From assembly GCF_003054445.1 (NCBI RefSeq), contig NC_042506.1, forward strand, positions 565,501 through 629,500: a DNA stretch of 64,000 bases. The letters are read 5' to 3'. Source of the DNA: Pichia kudriavzevii. Taxonomy: Eukaryota; Ascomycota; Pichiomycetes; Pichiales; Pichiaceae. Within the stretch, counting starts at the first letter, position 1. Each line of letters starts with the position of its first letter. The translations under genes were made by a program, and so were the position numbers. This document shows, piece by piece, positions 48,402 to 58,652 of the stretch. Under the pieces are notes generated by a model that worked only from the letters and a program-made list of their open reading frames with translations, had not been told where the DNA came from and ran no database searches.

Positions 48402-49707
48402 GTAATTCCCAGAATTGTAATTTACAATTGTTTATAAAAAGTAATTCTTTTTCAACTTCCTTCACAGAGACACCATCAAATTCCATCCATTTTGATTGTG
48501 ATTTATTCAATATCTGCACCTTATTCTCATAAGTGATATTCCCTATTAGTCTATATTTGAATGTATTGTTAACTTCGAGTAAATCGGGGTCAAATTTCAC
48601 AATACTCATATTTAATTCTTGATCTATTCCTTCGATTCTCATATGGTTTGTCCTGTCAATGTATATGGTTAAAATTTCCGGTGCCTTCTTAATATGGAAA
48701 TTTCTCTGGGTTATTAAAGTTTCAATATCATGTTGCTCAATTGATGATGAAGTGCCATCCTTGAAAACCGACTGTTGAGGCATTGAAAGAGTCAAGGTCA
48801 GGAATGTGGTCAAGTTCTTTTTGTCAACAGAATCAGCTGTTAATTTACCCGTGAATATTGGTTTGAGACTTTTATTTTCCTTAATTAATGTGTTCGTTAT
48901 CCACATGTAAAACAGTTTTAAATCACTTCGTATCCTAGGTGGTATCTTACAAGTGGAAAGGTAATTCTCAATCGCATAGGAAGATGTGAATCCCCTAAAT
49001 AAATAAGGAGACCATATATTTCTAATCAACCGGGACACTTGGTTACTCAATGGTGCCGTATCCGAATAGTTATAATTGATAAAAAAATCTCTGAACTTTG
49101 ATAAGTGAGAGAGAGCGTAGAACAAGGCATTGTCGCTTACTGCTGTATTATCCACCTTCAAACCTAAATCTGATAGTTTATTCAAGATGGGTATGTAGCC
49201 GACTGTATACTGCTCACGTAAATATGTTTCAACTTGCATTGGTTCCTTATCGAACTTTTCGACCATTCGTTCATCAAACTTGGGATCAATAAGAAGCTGT
49301 ATATCTTTCAACTCTGATTCCCTTTCTTTAGAAAGTACCTTTTGCTCAGGTAGCAAAATAAACTTCAAGCTTTCAAGACTTATAAATATATGATGATCAC
49401 TATCCACTGAATGCAAGTATGCAGGTGATGATGTTGACGATCCCTGTAGATATTTGCCACAGACAAGGCACACAAAAACATTTGTAGTAGCCAAAGTACT
49501 ACTACACTCAAATGGCAACTCAAAATTGAGAATTTTCCTATTAATTGAATCCAAGTACATATCACTGTTTGTAGTTTCCAGTTCATTGGACTTGAACATA
49601 ACCTCATCTTCCAAATCTGCAAATTCATCATCGCTTTCAGTGCCTCTCTTTGCCCTTTTTTCTCCCTTTAAAAAATCATCTTCTAACGGCCTTTTACTAC
49701 AAGACAT
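48394..49707 (-). CDS. SAD1: Sad1/USP39, tri-snRNP assembly factor
   Basis: A 437-residue inactive ubiquitin-peptidase relative (S. cerevisiae Sad1: 448) needed for U4/U6.U5 tri-snRNP addition and splicing. The zinc-finger UBP region (about 60-105) has [20 protein letters not shown] and the His pair [12 protein letters not shown], followed by KFILLPE. The USP-like fold follows: the Cys box position reads [17 protein letters not shown] with no catalytic Cys, as expected. [20 protein letters not shown] is a typical Sad1 block. An in-frame ATG at 49848 would add 47 hydrophobic residues. The ATG at 49707 gives the family-like basic N-terminus and is preferred. Confidence 0.87.
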   Translation of the reverse strand: MSCSKRPLEDDFLKGEKRAKRGTESDDEFADLEDEVMFKSNELETTNSDMYLDSINRKILNFELPFECSSTLATTNVFVCLVCGKYLQGSSTSSPAYLHSVDSDHHIFISLESLKFILLPEQKVLSKERESELKDIQLLIDPKFDERMVEKFDKEPMQVETYLREQYTVGYIPILNKLSDLGLKVDNTAVSDNALFYALSHLSKFRDFFINYNYSDTAPLSNQVSRLIRNIWSPYLFRGFTSSYAIENYLSTCKIPPRIRSDLKLFYMWITNTLIKENKSLKPIFTGKLTADSVDKKNLTTFLTLTLSMPQQSVFKDGTSSSIEQHDIETLITQRNFHIKKAPEILTIYIDRTNHMRIEGIDQELNMSIVKFDPDLLEVNNTFKYRLIGNITYENKVQILNKSQSKWMEFDGVSVKEVEKELLFINNCKLQFWELLI

Positions 49708-49933
49708 TTTTCCCTGTGTTTTTCGGTTGGAATTGGTATGGCAAGCATTTTTACAAAACATTACTATCAAAAAGTGAACACCATATCGTGAGAGGTAAAG
49801 AAAAGAAATTTGGTTGCCTAATTGGGAAAAAAGATTTTGCCATTTCATCGTGAGGCATAGACAAATGAATTGCCGTATACTAATCCTCTGAAAACATCAC
49901 AGGCATGATCCTATATCTCTAAAGTCGTCCTAG

Positions 49934-50041
49934 ATGTCCAATATTCTTTTCTTGAATCTTGTGGATGAACGTTATTACTCGATTGATGAAATACCCAGCA
50001 AAGAATCACGCAAAGAAAGTCCAAGAGCATTTTCTGGCTAA
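49934..50041 (+). promoter_or_regulatory. Upstream open frame overlapping the M24 peptidase start
   Basis: An ATG at 49934 opens a 35-codon frame that runs past the main start in another frame and stops at 50041. Shorter upstream frames start at 49865 (8 codons) and 49905 (5 codons). If transcription begins upstream of these, scanning ribosomes meet them first. The transcription start is unknown. Confidence 0.35.
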
Positions 50042-51383
50042 GAAGTCATGCGTAAGTGCCGAAAAGACAGCCTTTTTCATTGCATCTGCAAAGTATAAGC
50101 TGTATCCTTACTGTGACCAAACTGCACCCTTAAGACAAAATAGATATTTCCATTATTTCACTGGTGTTGATCAAATCTCAGGTGCTTATATTCTATACAA
50201 CTTGGCCAATGAAAAACTTACATTATTTTTACCAGATGTTGATACTGAAGATATTATGTGGAGTGGTTTACCTTTGTCTCCTGAAGAATCCTTAGAGCAA
50301 TATGACGTTGATGAAGTCTTATATGCAAAGGACGTTTCTTCTGTTTTGAATGATTTGAAGAAATTAAACTTTTCTGTCTTCACCACCGATATAGATGAAT
50401 ACAATCAAGAAGGCTTTTCCAAGGCGGTTATTCCAAACGACCCTGATTTCTTCTACGCCTTGGATGAGGCCAGACTTATTAAGGATGATTATGAAGTTTC
50501 TTTGATGAGGGAAGCCGCAAAAATTACAGACAAATCCCATTTAGCAGTCATGTCGGCACTACCTATCGAGAGTAACGAAACACATATGCATGCTGAATTT
50601 GTTTATCATTCAATTAGACAAGGTTCCAAATTTCAAGCTTATGACCCTATTTGTTGTTCTGGCCCATCATGTGGTACTCTACATTACGTGAAAAATGATG
50701 ATTCAATGGACGGTAAAACTTCTGTTTTACTTGATGCTGGTGCTGAATGGAAATGTTATGCATCAGATGTTACAAGATGTTTCCCAATCAGCGGAAAATT
50801 CTCAAAGGAGCATTTGGCTATTTATAATGCCGTTAGAGATATGCAGGCACAAGTTATGGAAAAGATTAAACCGGGTGTTCTTTGGGACGATTTACATTAC
50901 TTGTCACATAAAGTATTGATAAAACATTTCCTCAAATTAGGTCTATTTCATAATGGTACTGAGGAAGAGATTTTAGGATCTAAGGTTTCTACTTGGTTTT
51001 ATCCTCATGGTCTAGGACATCTATTAGGAATGGATACCCACGATGTGGGTGGTTATCCTAATTACGAAGATTCGGATCCTATTTTAAGGTACCTTAGATT
51101 AAGGAGAAAATTACAGGTAGGTATGGTTGTTACTGATGAGCCTGGTATCTATTTTTCCCCATTTTTGATAGAAAATATTAATGAAGAACAGAAGAAGTAC
51201 GTCAACATGGAAGTTGTCAAGGAGTACATGTACATTGGTGGTGTTAGAATTGAAGATGATATCTTAGTTACCGAAGACGGATATGAAAATCTAACAAAAA
51301 TTACCTCTGATCCACACGAGATTGAAAAGATCGTGCAAAGGGGTTTAAATAGAGGTAAAGAAGGTTTCCACGTGGTTATATAA
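49965..51383 (+). CDS. M24-family Xaa-Pro dipeptidase (prolidase-like, YFR006W homologue)
   Basis: A 472-residue pita-bread metallopeptidase close to S. cerevisiae Yfr006w (535). Conserved stretches include LKYPAKEH-like MKYPAKNH near the start, then FRQNRYF-like LRQNRYFHYFTGVDQISGA. YDPICCSGPSCGTLHYVKN is nearly identical. Metal ligands are visible in LLDAGAEWKCYASDVTRCFP (two Asp, about 254-273), HGLGHLLGMDTHDVGG (His), TDEPGIYF (Glu) and GGVRIEDDILVT (Glu). Such enzymes cleave dipeptides with C-terminal proline. S. cerevisiae Yfr006w has a longer N-terminus with a membrane segment; here it is absent, so this form is probably soluble. The start could also be the ATG at 49986. Confidence 0.9.
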   Translation: MNVITRLMKYPAKNHAKKVQEHFLAKKSCVSAEKTAFFIASAKYKLYPYCDQTAPLRQNRYFHYFTGVDQISGAYILYNLANEKLTLFLPDVDTEDIMWSGLPLSPEESLEQYDVDEVLYAKDVSSVLNDLKKLNFSVFTTDIDEYNQEGFSKAVIPNDPDFFYALDEARLIKDDYEVSLMREAAKITDKSHLAVMSALPIESNETHMHAEFVYHSIRQGSKFQAYDPICCSGPSCGTLHYVKNDDSMDGKTSVLLDAGAEWKCYASDVTRCFPISGKFSKEHLAIYNAVRDMQAQVMEKIKPGVLWDDLHYLSHKVLIKHFLKLGLFHNGTEEEILGSKVSTWFYPHGLGHLLGMDTHDVGGYPNYEDSDPILRYLRLRRKLQVGMVVTDEPGIYFSPFLIENINEEQKKYVNMEVVKEYMYIGGVRIEDDILVTEDGYENLTKITSDPHEIEKIVQRGLNRGKEGFHVVI

Positions 51384-51523
51384 TGTATTTAAACGTTTCT
51401 TCAACAATGTGTTTATTGATGGAATTGTTCGCAATTTAAGTAATAACAAATTGTCTAAAAATACAGAGTCTTTATCTATTTAGTACATGAAAAGAAACTA
51501 ATTTCAATTTTTTTCAGCAACGT

Positions 51524-53704
51524 CTAAACCCCACATCTGAAAACACTCGATCTATTATGTCTAAACTGGATAACTTCACGCCTTTCTAGCATAACTAAAG
51601 TTTTGTTCAAAGCTTCGATGGAAAATGAACCTTTCTCCACAAATGTTTGCCGAAGAGTATTATATGAAGTACTCCATCCTATTGGTAATCTTCTTTTAAT
51701 TTCAGCCTCCATATTCTCGATCTGACCAATAACTTCCGGATTGTCGGTGTTTCCCTCTTTTATCGCATCCATAGTAGAAGCATTGAACAATCTCATCGCC
51801 TCTTCAACATGTCTTACCGTTGCCACGGGTGATAGTTCCATTTTTGCCAAAGATTCAGTTATTCTAATGATCGCTTCTAGTTGTCTCACAGTGATAGGAA
51901 TCGACGATCTCTCTGTGGATAATGACTCCTTCAATTTAACTTCTTTTCTAATGGCTACAAAATTTGAGCTGAGCATTTCACTTGCTTCCGGTGTTAACCT
52001 CGGTGCACATTTTAACTTGCAATATTGAATATATTTTTTCATCAAATCTATCGGGATTTCACCTTCAGCCTGCTCCTCATTATTACCACCATTAGTATGT
52101 ACGTTCATGACATGGTGGGCAATTGACATGTCTCTGTGTGTATTGTGCTCATCTTTGACTATAAAAATCATATCAAATCTCGACAAAATGGTGGTTTGGA
52201 AATCGATATTTTCACCTGGCGCCTTCATATCGTCGTATCTACCAAAGATTGGATTTGCAGCTGCTAAAACCGAAGTTCTGGAATTAAGAACAGTGGTGAT
52301 TCCGGCTTTGGCAATCGAAATCGTTTGTTGCTCCATAGCTTCGTGGATAGCAACTCTATCTTCATCTCTCATTTTATCGAATTCATCAATACAAATGACA
52401 CCGCCATCAGCTAAGACCATTGCACCACCTTCTAAATAAAAATCCCTTGTTGCAGGATCCCGTTGAACAGAGGCAGTCAACCCAGCCGCTGAGGAACCTT
52501 TACCTGAAGTGTAGACAGAAATTGGTGAAACTTTCTCAACGAATTTTAAAAGTTGGGATTTTGCTGTACCGGGATCACCTAACAGCAAAACATTAATGTC
52601 ACCTCTCAATCTCATGCCGTCCGGTAGAACTTTTTTGGAACCACCAAACAGTAGGCATGTAATCGCCTTTTTGATGTCCTCATTACCATAAATCGAAGGA
52701 GCAATGGAATTTACAAACCTGTCATATAAGTTAGGTATTTTTGATAAATTGATGAATTCTTGTTCCTCTTCTTCTGAAAAAAACCTACTTATACCACCGG
52801 ACGATCTTAGCAGGTCAGACTCAGTTTGAAAACCTAAAACTTTAAGGTATGGTGTTCTAATTGCGGCATTATTGATCGAACCTGTATTTCTTACTTTTTT
52901 TTGGTAAGTATCATATATTCCGATAACTTCACATCTAGTACCTGGAACTAAAGTATTACAAAGATACCTGTCCACAAAAAGTGTAATATGACGAGGTAGT
53001 TCACCCACGGGAACCATGTCTGATGTCTCTTGTAGTTTCAAGGTTTGTTGATCAATGAATGTAGATTTATCGTGAACAATCAAGTACGGATTTGGTGGAC
53101 ATTGGGGCTTATCTCCGTCTGGAGATGGAGGCGCCAAACATTTTTTTGGATATTGAGGTAAACCTAATGTGACACTAGATCTTATTTTGAGAGTATGCCT
53201 GCATGTTCTGCACATTAATGTCAATTCTGATGCTCTTGAATTAAGCATCGAGGAATTGATGATTATACCGGATATCTTTATAATCTTTGAAACGTGTTCA
53301 GAGTCGATATCCCTTATAGATATTCTTGTATCATTTGAAAGCAATATTAATTGGCATTGGGGGAATATAGCAGGCGCTTCCTCGTTCGTTAAATACATGT
53401 TTCTTTTAGCTAACTCGGTGATTGCCCTTTCAAACAGTGGTATAGTTTCCTTTGGGTTTTCAAACAATCTTTGATGTAGCTCATCGTGAAAATATATAAG
53501 ATCTTCGGAATGCACGGTGAGTTTGAACTGCTTCGATAAGATGTTTTCTCTTAGTTGGTTTCTATATATGAAATCATTATCAACCCTAAACTCCAATATG
53601 AAACGTTTAAAAGCTTTTACAATTTCACTATTCTGGTCCGCCGCAACGTCCTGTTGCGGTGGAAGCACTGAAGTGGCATACGTATCTGCTCTGTCAAATG
53701 ACAT
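51524..53704 (-). CDS. MCM5: Mcm5/Cdc46, replicative helicase subunit
   Basis: A 726-residue AAA+ subunit of the MCM2-7 helicase (S. cerevisiae 775). The N-terminal OB/zinc domain has the zinc finger (CRTC…KKC…QC, about 165-205). The ATPase motifs are Walker A LLGDPGTAKSQLL (about 373-385), Walker B VICIDEFDKM (about 434-443), sensor 1 AAANP and arginine finger LSRFDMIF. The presensor helix and IHEAMEQQTISIAKAGI are canonical. The C-terminal winged helix covers about 650-726. It loads at origins in G1 and opens at the Mcm2-Mcm5 gate. It is convergent with the M24 peptidase gene. Confidence 0.98.
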   Translation of the reverse strand: MSFDRADTYATSVLPPQQDVAADQNSEIVKAFKRFILEFRVDNDFIYRNQLRENILSKQFKLTVHSEDLIYFHDELHQRLFENPKETIPLFERAITELAKRNMYLTNEEAPAIFPQCQLILLSNDTRISIRDIDSEHVSKIIKISGIIINSSMLNSRASELTLMCRTCRHTLKIRSSVTLGLPQYPKKCLAPPSPDGDKPQCPPNPYLIVHDKSTFIDQQTLKLQETSDMVPVGELPRHITLFVDRYLCNTLVPGTRCEVIGIYDTYQKKVRNTGSINNAAIRTPYLKVLGFQTESDLLRSSGGISRFFSEEEEQEFINLSKIPNLYDRFVNSIAPSIYGNEDIKKAITCLLFGGSKKVLPDGMRLRGDINVLLLGDPGTAKSQLLKFVEKVSPISVYTSGKGSSAAGLTASVQRDPATRDFYLEGGAMVLADGGVICIDEFDKMRDEDRVAIHEAMEQQTISIAKAGITTVLNSRTSVLAAANPIFGRYDDMKAPGENIDFQTTILSRFDMIFIVKDEHNTHRDMSIAHHVMNVHTNGGNNEEQAEGEIPIDLMKKYIQYCKLKCAPRLTPEASEMLSSNFVAIRKEVKLKESLSTERSSIPITVRQLEAIIRITESLAKMELSPVATVRHVEEAMRLFNASTMDAIKEGNTDNPEVIGQIENMEAEIKRRLPIGWSTSYNTLRQTFVEKGSFSIEALNKTLVMLERREVIQFRHNRSSVFRCGV

Positions 53705-54023
53705 GGTTTCTTTGTAATCAAAATCCCGGGCTTTCTCTCTTGACTAACGATTGAAGAAAAGCTCTAAATACGCTATTTCAGCAATATTTACAACAAATGT
53801 TGGTTTTATTCGCCAGACCCCAAATTGTATGTCTTTTCTTGTCGCGCTCGTTTTTGAAGACTGTTCAAAATCGAACTGGGAGCATAAACTTCTTTCTCAT
53901 GCCCTACTTTTGTAGGTTCAGAAACAGGTAATCAGGGAAACCACTGTATGTGTTGTTTACCATTAACTTTGCTTCAAGATTTTAGATGTGGTTATTAAGA
54001 GTCAAATAAAAAGTAGTTTTGAT

Positions 54024-54215
54024 ATGTTACTCGCTGCAACTAAGAATAATGCTGCGGGAGAGCAGCCGCTACAACAGTATGTACCGCATCTAATGAAGAT
54101 TTTCCATGAAAGCAGAAACGTAACCGATTTGCACCTTAATACAAGGCTTTATATATTTTCAAGGGGTGTTCTTGGTACATGCTGGAAAACATGCGTGAGG
54201 CTATTTAGTCCATAG
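54024..54215 (+). CDS. Possible small open frame, unrecognised
   Basis: 63 codons from an ATG (MLLAATKNNAAGEQPLQQYV…) ending at TAG. The first half could be an amphipathic helix; the end has FSRGVLGTCWKTC. There is no family match, no membrane segment and no promoter signal. It may be chance. Confidence 0.15.
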   Translation: MLLAATKNNAAGEQPLQQYVPHLMKIFHESRNVTDLHLNTRLYIFSRGVLGTCWKTCVRLFSP

Positions 54216-54550
54216 GCAAAAAAAAACTGTGTCTATCGTTTTTGTCAAAGTCGAAGGTTGACTTTTCTTTTTGTAAATCGATCCTGTGGCTACTTATATA
54301 TTAGAATAGCCGATCTTTAGGAGGAAGACAGTGACTTTGCAAGAGTTAGTCCAGTAGCTTGTCTCGTTATTTTGTCAAGAGCAACTAGCTCCAATATGCG
54401 ACACAATGCTCGAATTTTGTTTGTATAAGTTACGGGTACCTACACAAAGCCAAATAGCGATGCCATTTCCTGGCGTATTTATTCCCTTTTAGGAAACCCC
54501 TTAATTTCCTCGTAGATATAAGCTTTGGCTTTAAAATTCAAGTTCTTAGA

Positions 54551-54557
54551 TTACTAA
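54551..54557 (+). promoter_or_regulatory. Yap response element (TTACTAA)
   Basis: An exact TTACTAA, the preferred Yap1 site in yeasts, about 350 bases upstream of the DHA2 exporter ATG. Confidence 0.45.
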
Positions 54558-54815
54558 TATCAAAAATAAAACACAAAAAATCCCCTATTTCTACGTTGTA
54601 TATATAGTTTCCCTATCTAAGTTAGGTGAAATAAACAACTTAAACAGATATTTATGGTTGGCGCCAGCAATTAGCCAGCCACAATCAATTGAATTAAAAA
54701 CCTTTTGCTTAAAACAATCATGTTTGCTTATAAGAAAGGTTTTTTTCCAGGGACCTCTAAACACAACATAGGTGAAAAGGCTATCAATTTTTCCATTGTT
54801 TTCTACCAGCATTGA

Positions 54816-54822
54816 TTAGTAA
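54816..54822 (+). promoter_or_regulatory. Yap response element (TTAGTAA)
   Basis: An exact TTAGTAA, 88 bases before the DHA2 ATG and just upstream of the TATA box. S. cerevisiae ATR1 is a known Yap1 target, which fits this exporter. Confidence 0.5.
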
Positions 54823-54909
54823 TGTTTTGATCCATATATAAACACGTGAAATATCCCCCAGCATTATACTGAATCAAGGTGGCTATGTTCCAGACCAATT
54901 TGACAAATC

Positions 54910-56592
54910 ATGTTAACTCTAATTAGCCAAGTCAGAAGTGCTTTTCGCTGGGGAAGAAATCTGGTTCCCATGGAAAAACGTAATGTTTATGTTGTTTATG
55001 GAATAGCATTAGTAGGTGTCACTCTAGATAATATGAATAATGCAGCCATCATCACCTTGCAAAAAGATTTAGAAGAGAAATTCAATACAAACTCCTCGGT
55101 TGCTTCTTGGGTGTTGTCTGGGTATGCGTTGACTCTAGGCTCCTTTATAATGATAACCGGGAAGATTGCCGATATAATTGGACCAGACACTGTTTATTTG
55201 ATTGGATTAGGAATTATGTGGATTACGTCTCTAATTTGTGCCTTGCTCCCACACACATCAATAATTCCATTGATTGTTTTCAGGGCTATTCAGGGTATAG
55301 GTGCGTCTTCACTTCTACCTTCTGTTCTATCTTTAATGGCTAACTATTTTTCCGGTCCTAAGCTCAAGCATTTGCAGGGGGCTATTTCTGCTTTATTAAT
55401 TGCATTGACATCAATTTTTAGTATTGGTTTGATTCTAGGAGGTGCTTTTTCAGTAACTGATATTGGATATAGGGCATATTTCTGGTTCACTTTTTCATTA
55501 GCTTTGCTTTGTGATATTTCATTATTCTTTTTAATTATTCCAGTGAAAAAAACCAAAGGACATGAATCTTTAAACATGAAAAGTCTTAACTACATTTCCG
55601 CAAGTTTAGTTATTATTGGTGTTCTTTTGGTTATTCTTGGTTTAACGGAAGGTGCCTTAGGATGGAAACATGCAAAAGCCATTGCACCCTTGATAGTTGG
55701 GGTTTTTATTGTGATCGTGGCTCTGGTTTTCGATAGTTTCTATTTGAAGCGGTATCAGGAAAAACATTCTAACAAAGAAAAATCATCAGATTGGAGACTA
55801 CAAATTGACCTGTTGTTTCCACCAGAAATCATTAAAATCCCTAATGTTGCTGTCTTTATAATCTGTTGCAGTCTTTACTATGCAATAATGCTTATGGTTA
55901 TGGTAACCGCAGTTATGTTTTATCAAGACATCGAACACAACTCACCAATTATAACTGCATTGAAGGTCTCTCCCTTAGGTTTTGGTTTGGCATTTGGAGC
56001 TATTATTTACAGGCCGTGGATGTACGAGAAATTTGATGGCAATAAATTATTTGTGTACTCTGGTGCTTTAACATTAGGTACGTTGATCTGGTTTTCTCGG
56101 ATTCATTATGCCGCATCTAACTCGTTTTGGAAATACGGTTTTGTATCCCTTTTTTTGTGGGGTTATGGTTGTAACTTGTTTTTTAACATTTACATGAAAA
56201 TTGTTGTTGATTTTACACCTCTTCATTTGCAAGGGGTAGTTAATGGAATTTTTCAAACAGTTTCGCAAGTCTTCTTGAGTATTGGTAATGCACTCGTACC
56301 TTCAATCATAGGGAACGTTACTACCGCCCATTCTAATGAGGAAAAGAATGATTTGCAAAATAGACTAAAAACAATCTTGTATGTAGCAATGGGCTTTAAT
56401 GCAACTTTTTTGCTGCTGTGCTTTTTGGTTAAAACAGTGAAAAAAGTTGATCGGGAAACTGTTGAAAACCAAGACAAGAAAGGGAATTTTAACGGATTTG
56501 ATGATCAAGAGAAGCAAATTGTGTGCATACCTGAAGAATCTTGTAATGACAGTTCCCTTTCATCTAAAATAAACAAAAATGAAGCTGAGTAA
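54910..56592 (+). CDS. DHA2-family MFS exporter (Atr1-like, 14 TM)
   Basis: A 560-residue transporter of the DHA2 branch (Atr1/Sge1 type). The N-terminal half shows LDNMNNAAIITLQKDLEEKF (first helix and loop), SWVLSGYALTLGSFIMITGK ending in motif A as GKIADIIGPD. RAIQGIGASSLLPSVLSLMA is motif B. GLILGGAF corresponds to motif C. By hydropathy about 14 membrane segments are visible, followed by a charged cytosolic tail of about 60 residues. Atr1 relatives export aminotriazole, boron or cationic dyes; the substrate here is unknown. Yap elements, a TATA box and CACGTG lie within 360 bases upstream, suggesting stress-induced expression. Confidence 0.9.
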   Translation: MLTLISQVRSAFRWGRNLVPMEKRNVYVVYGIALVGVTLDNMNNAAIITLQKDLEEKFNTNSSVASWVLSGYALTLGSFIMITGKIADIIGPDTVYLIGLGIMWITSLICALLPHTSIIPLIVFRAIQGIGASSLLPSVLSLMANYFSGPKLKHLQGAISALLIALTSIFSIGLILGGAFSVTDIGYRAYFWFTFSLALLCDISLFFLIIPVKKTKGHESLNMKSLNYISASLVIIGVLLVILGLTEGALGWKHAKAIAPLIVGVFIVIVALVFDSFYLKRYQEKHSNKEKSSDWRLQIDLLFPPEIIKIPNVAVFIICCSLYYAIMLMVMVTAVMFYQDIEHNSPIITALKVSPLGFGLAFGAIIYRPWMYEKFDGNKLFVYSGALTLGTLIWFSRIHYAASNSFWKYGFVSLFLWGYGCNLFFNIYMKIVVDFTPLHLQGVVNGIFQTVSQVFLSIGNALVPSIIGNVTTAHSNEEKNDLQNRLKTILYVAMGFNATFLLLCFLVKTVKKVDRETVENQDKKGNFNGFDDQEKQIVCIPEESCNDSSLSSKINKNEAE

Positions 56593-58652
56593 GAGTATCT
56601 TTTTTTTCGAGTTTATCAGTTAAATACTGAACTTTATTCCCAGAAACCAATTACTTATGGAATATATTTGTTTGGGCAAAGTTAAGTTTCCATTTGAGTT
56701 TCATCTCTTTCAAAAAAAAAAAATATATTTTCTATTATACTTTATTTTTTTCTTGGGTGTAATTGCAAGTGTCAAAGCGACCATCATATTTTTACACACC
56801 TTGTAGAAGCTATCTTTCATGGCGGTCTCTTAATACCTATAATAGTTCCCTTCAATTTCAAATATCTGACTTTTGATCTGTTGTTAGCTTAATTCATAGG
56901 TAACGAATTCGGCAACATATTTTTTATTTAGCGGCACAAACAGGGGTTATAATCATAAATAAAAGGACCTTCTTTTTCCGAAATATGTAAAACTGAAACT
57001 CATTGGAACACTTATGCGTACTAGAGGGTGTCACTATGAATGTTAACACCACGTGGCTCTCCTCTGAAAAATATATATCAAGTATATGGAGATATTTTTA
57101 GAGTTATTCATTAGCGTTTTCTAATATGCGATCACAATCTAATTTTGTATACTTCAAACATATTGTATCGATATGTAAACACATACAGGGAAGGCATTAC
57201 TGTATTCTTTATGTCTATAACACCAAAGGGTAAACTTTTGTGCCACTATCCGCTATTTGATCAATAATTCATATACTACAGGTTTTTACGTGCGTAAAAT
57301 GTAGTTGAATAGTTCGGGCATACAATTTGCTGTGTCTTTATAAGCTGCCTGCTTACCTCCAAGTGTACCACAATACATCATATCGATCTTGGTCGAAACT
57401 TCTACGACAAACAATACGAGTTCCATAGAAAAGCAAAAAAAAACCGTACAGCATAACTTCGCATAATTGTAATATCGTTTAGATACGGGTCAACCATACA
57501 TTTTATGCATTTAATTAAACATTCAGCAACTATCCACAACCCAGAAAATGTGAGTCCAAGTAGTATGCTTGAACTAATGAAACATTTTTGCTGCAGCAAA
57601 AAGAGAAAAAAAGACAGAATAACTTGCATAACCCTATAGAATTTGCCGATAAAGAACCCTCTCGTTAGTATTCTCTTGAATCCCTCGTAAAACATAGTCC
57701 TTCTTGTACATATAGATGTTGGTCACTTCCTTTTTTTCTTTTTTGCAAATAAACATTGAACAAGACAAGGACTCGTACGTCTTTGGCTGTCACCTCCTAC
57801 ACGCTTGCTGTTGCAAAACTACCAGTAACGCAAAAATAGGAATTTTAAATAGATTGCTTTAAGCCTACTATAAAGGCCATCACATGCTATCCTAAATTTT
57901 ATTTCCTTACGAGTACTTATCTGAACTTCAATATAGAGATCTTGAGAACTTCAGGCTCCCTATTTCCACATGCATGATGGCCGACGTACTGATACACATA
58001 AATTTAAAGCTCCTTAAGAATGTTACGATCAATATAATCATATCATGCCCTTCATTATTAAAATAAAAACAGAGAATTGTAATCTTGCAGAGATGTACTC
58101 TTTGTGAATAAATATCTAGGTTATAATCAAATAGTTGAACAACCATAGGCCTATATGTTAAACCCTTTAAACACTTTGGTGTTTCTTTAAGAAAACTGGC
58201 CTAAGCCTATTTTTCTTACCATTAGCTCTATCTTCTACACTTCAACCAAAACTCATCTAACTAAAAACGATATACTAATAAAGGCAATAAGATATGTATG
58301 ATTCGAGACACAATATATCGTGTGGGAATATACCCTTAGGAAATTTTATCTTGGCCTTCCTATTCATGAATTGCTACTGAAGCATCAAAAAAGAAGCCTT
58401 CTTCTTCCAGAAGCGCGGGTAGATCTGTTCTCAGGATAAAAAAATATGCATTTGTACAAATATGAATGTAGATAAAATTTTCTCTATCATGGCTACTATT
58501 TATTAGAACAACAACGTCCCATTCCCAAAACACATTCGTTGTTTGTTTTGTTTTTCACAACCATTTCGGTCTTTTTATAGGACAACCTGGGATAAGAGTG
58601 TGAAAAGCGCATACTATTATTTGGCAAATAAAAAATTAATTGGAGGATAAAG
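56593..58652. other. 2 kb gene-poor gap upstream of TBF1
   Basis: 2,060 AT-rich bases, the longest gap in the window. It holds an A-run near 56712-56722 and CACGTG at 57050-57055. Two minus-strand frames with ATGs (57402-57695, 97 codons with two hydrophobic stretches; 57928-58146, 72 codons) have no family match. No tRNA, centromere-type repeat or TTAGGG array was seen. It may be a long TBF1 promoter, an origin, or hold an unrecognised RNA gene. Confidence 0.35.

Larger units (their letters stand above)
53705..54909. promoter_or_regulatory. 1.2 kb gap: MCM5 promoter and DHA2 promoter
   Basis: Regulatory sequence with two Yap-type elements (TTACTAA 54551-54557 and TTAGTAA 54816-54822), a TATATAAA box (54835-54842) and CACGTG (54843-54848) ahead of the DHA2 exporter. 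A small plus-strand frame (54024-54215) is listed separately. A minus-strand frame at 54591-54812 has no family resemblance. No exact MCB (ACGCGT) for MCM5 was found. Confidence 0.5.

Noticed and set aside
49934-50041. The overlapping upstream frame as the true N-terminus of the M24 peptidase with a frameshift
   Set aside because: The family-like KYPAKNH block begins in the main frame at 49989, overlapping the part of the upstream frame that looked similar, so both cannot be used.
54591-54812. Minus-strand 73-codon frame in the DHA2 promoter
   Set aside because: No family match and overlaps the Yap/TATA promoter region.
57928-58146. Minus-strand 72-codon frame in the gap before TBF1
   Set aside because: No family resemblance, AT-driven composition.
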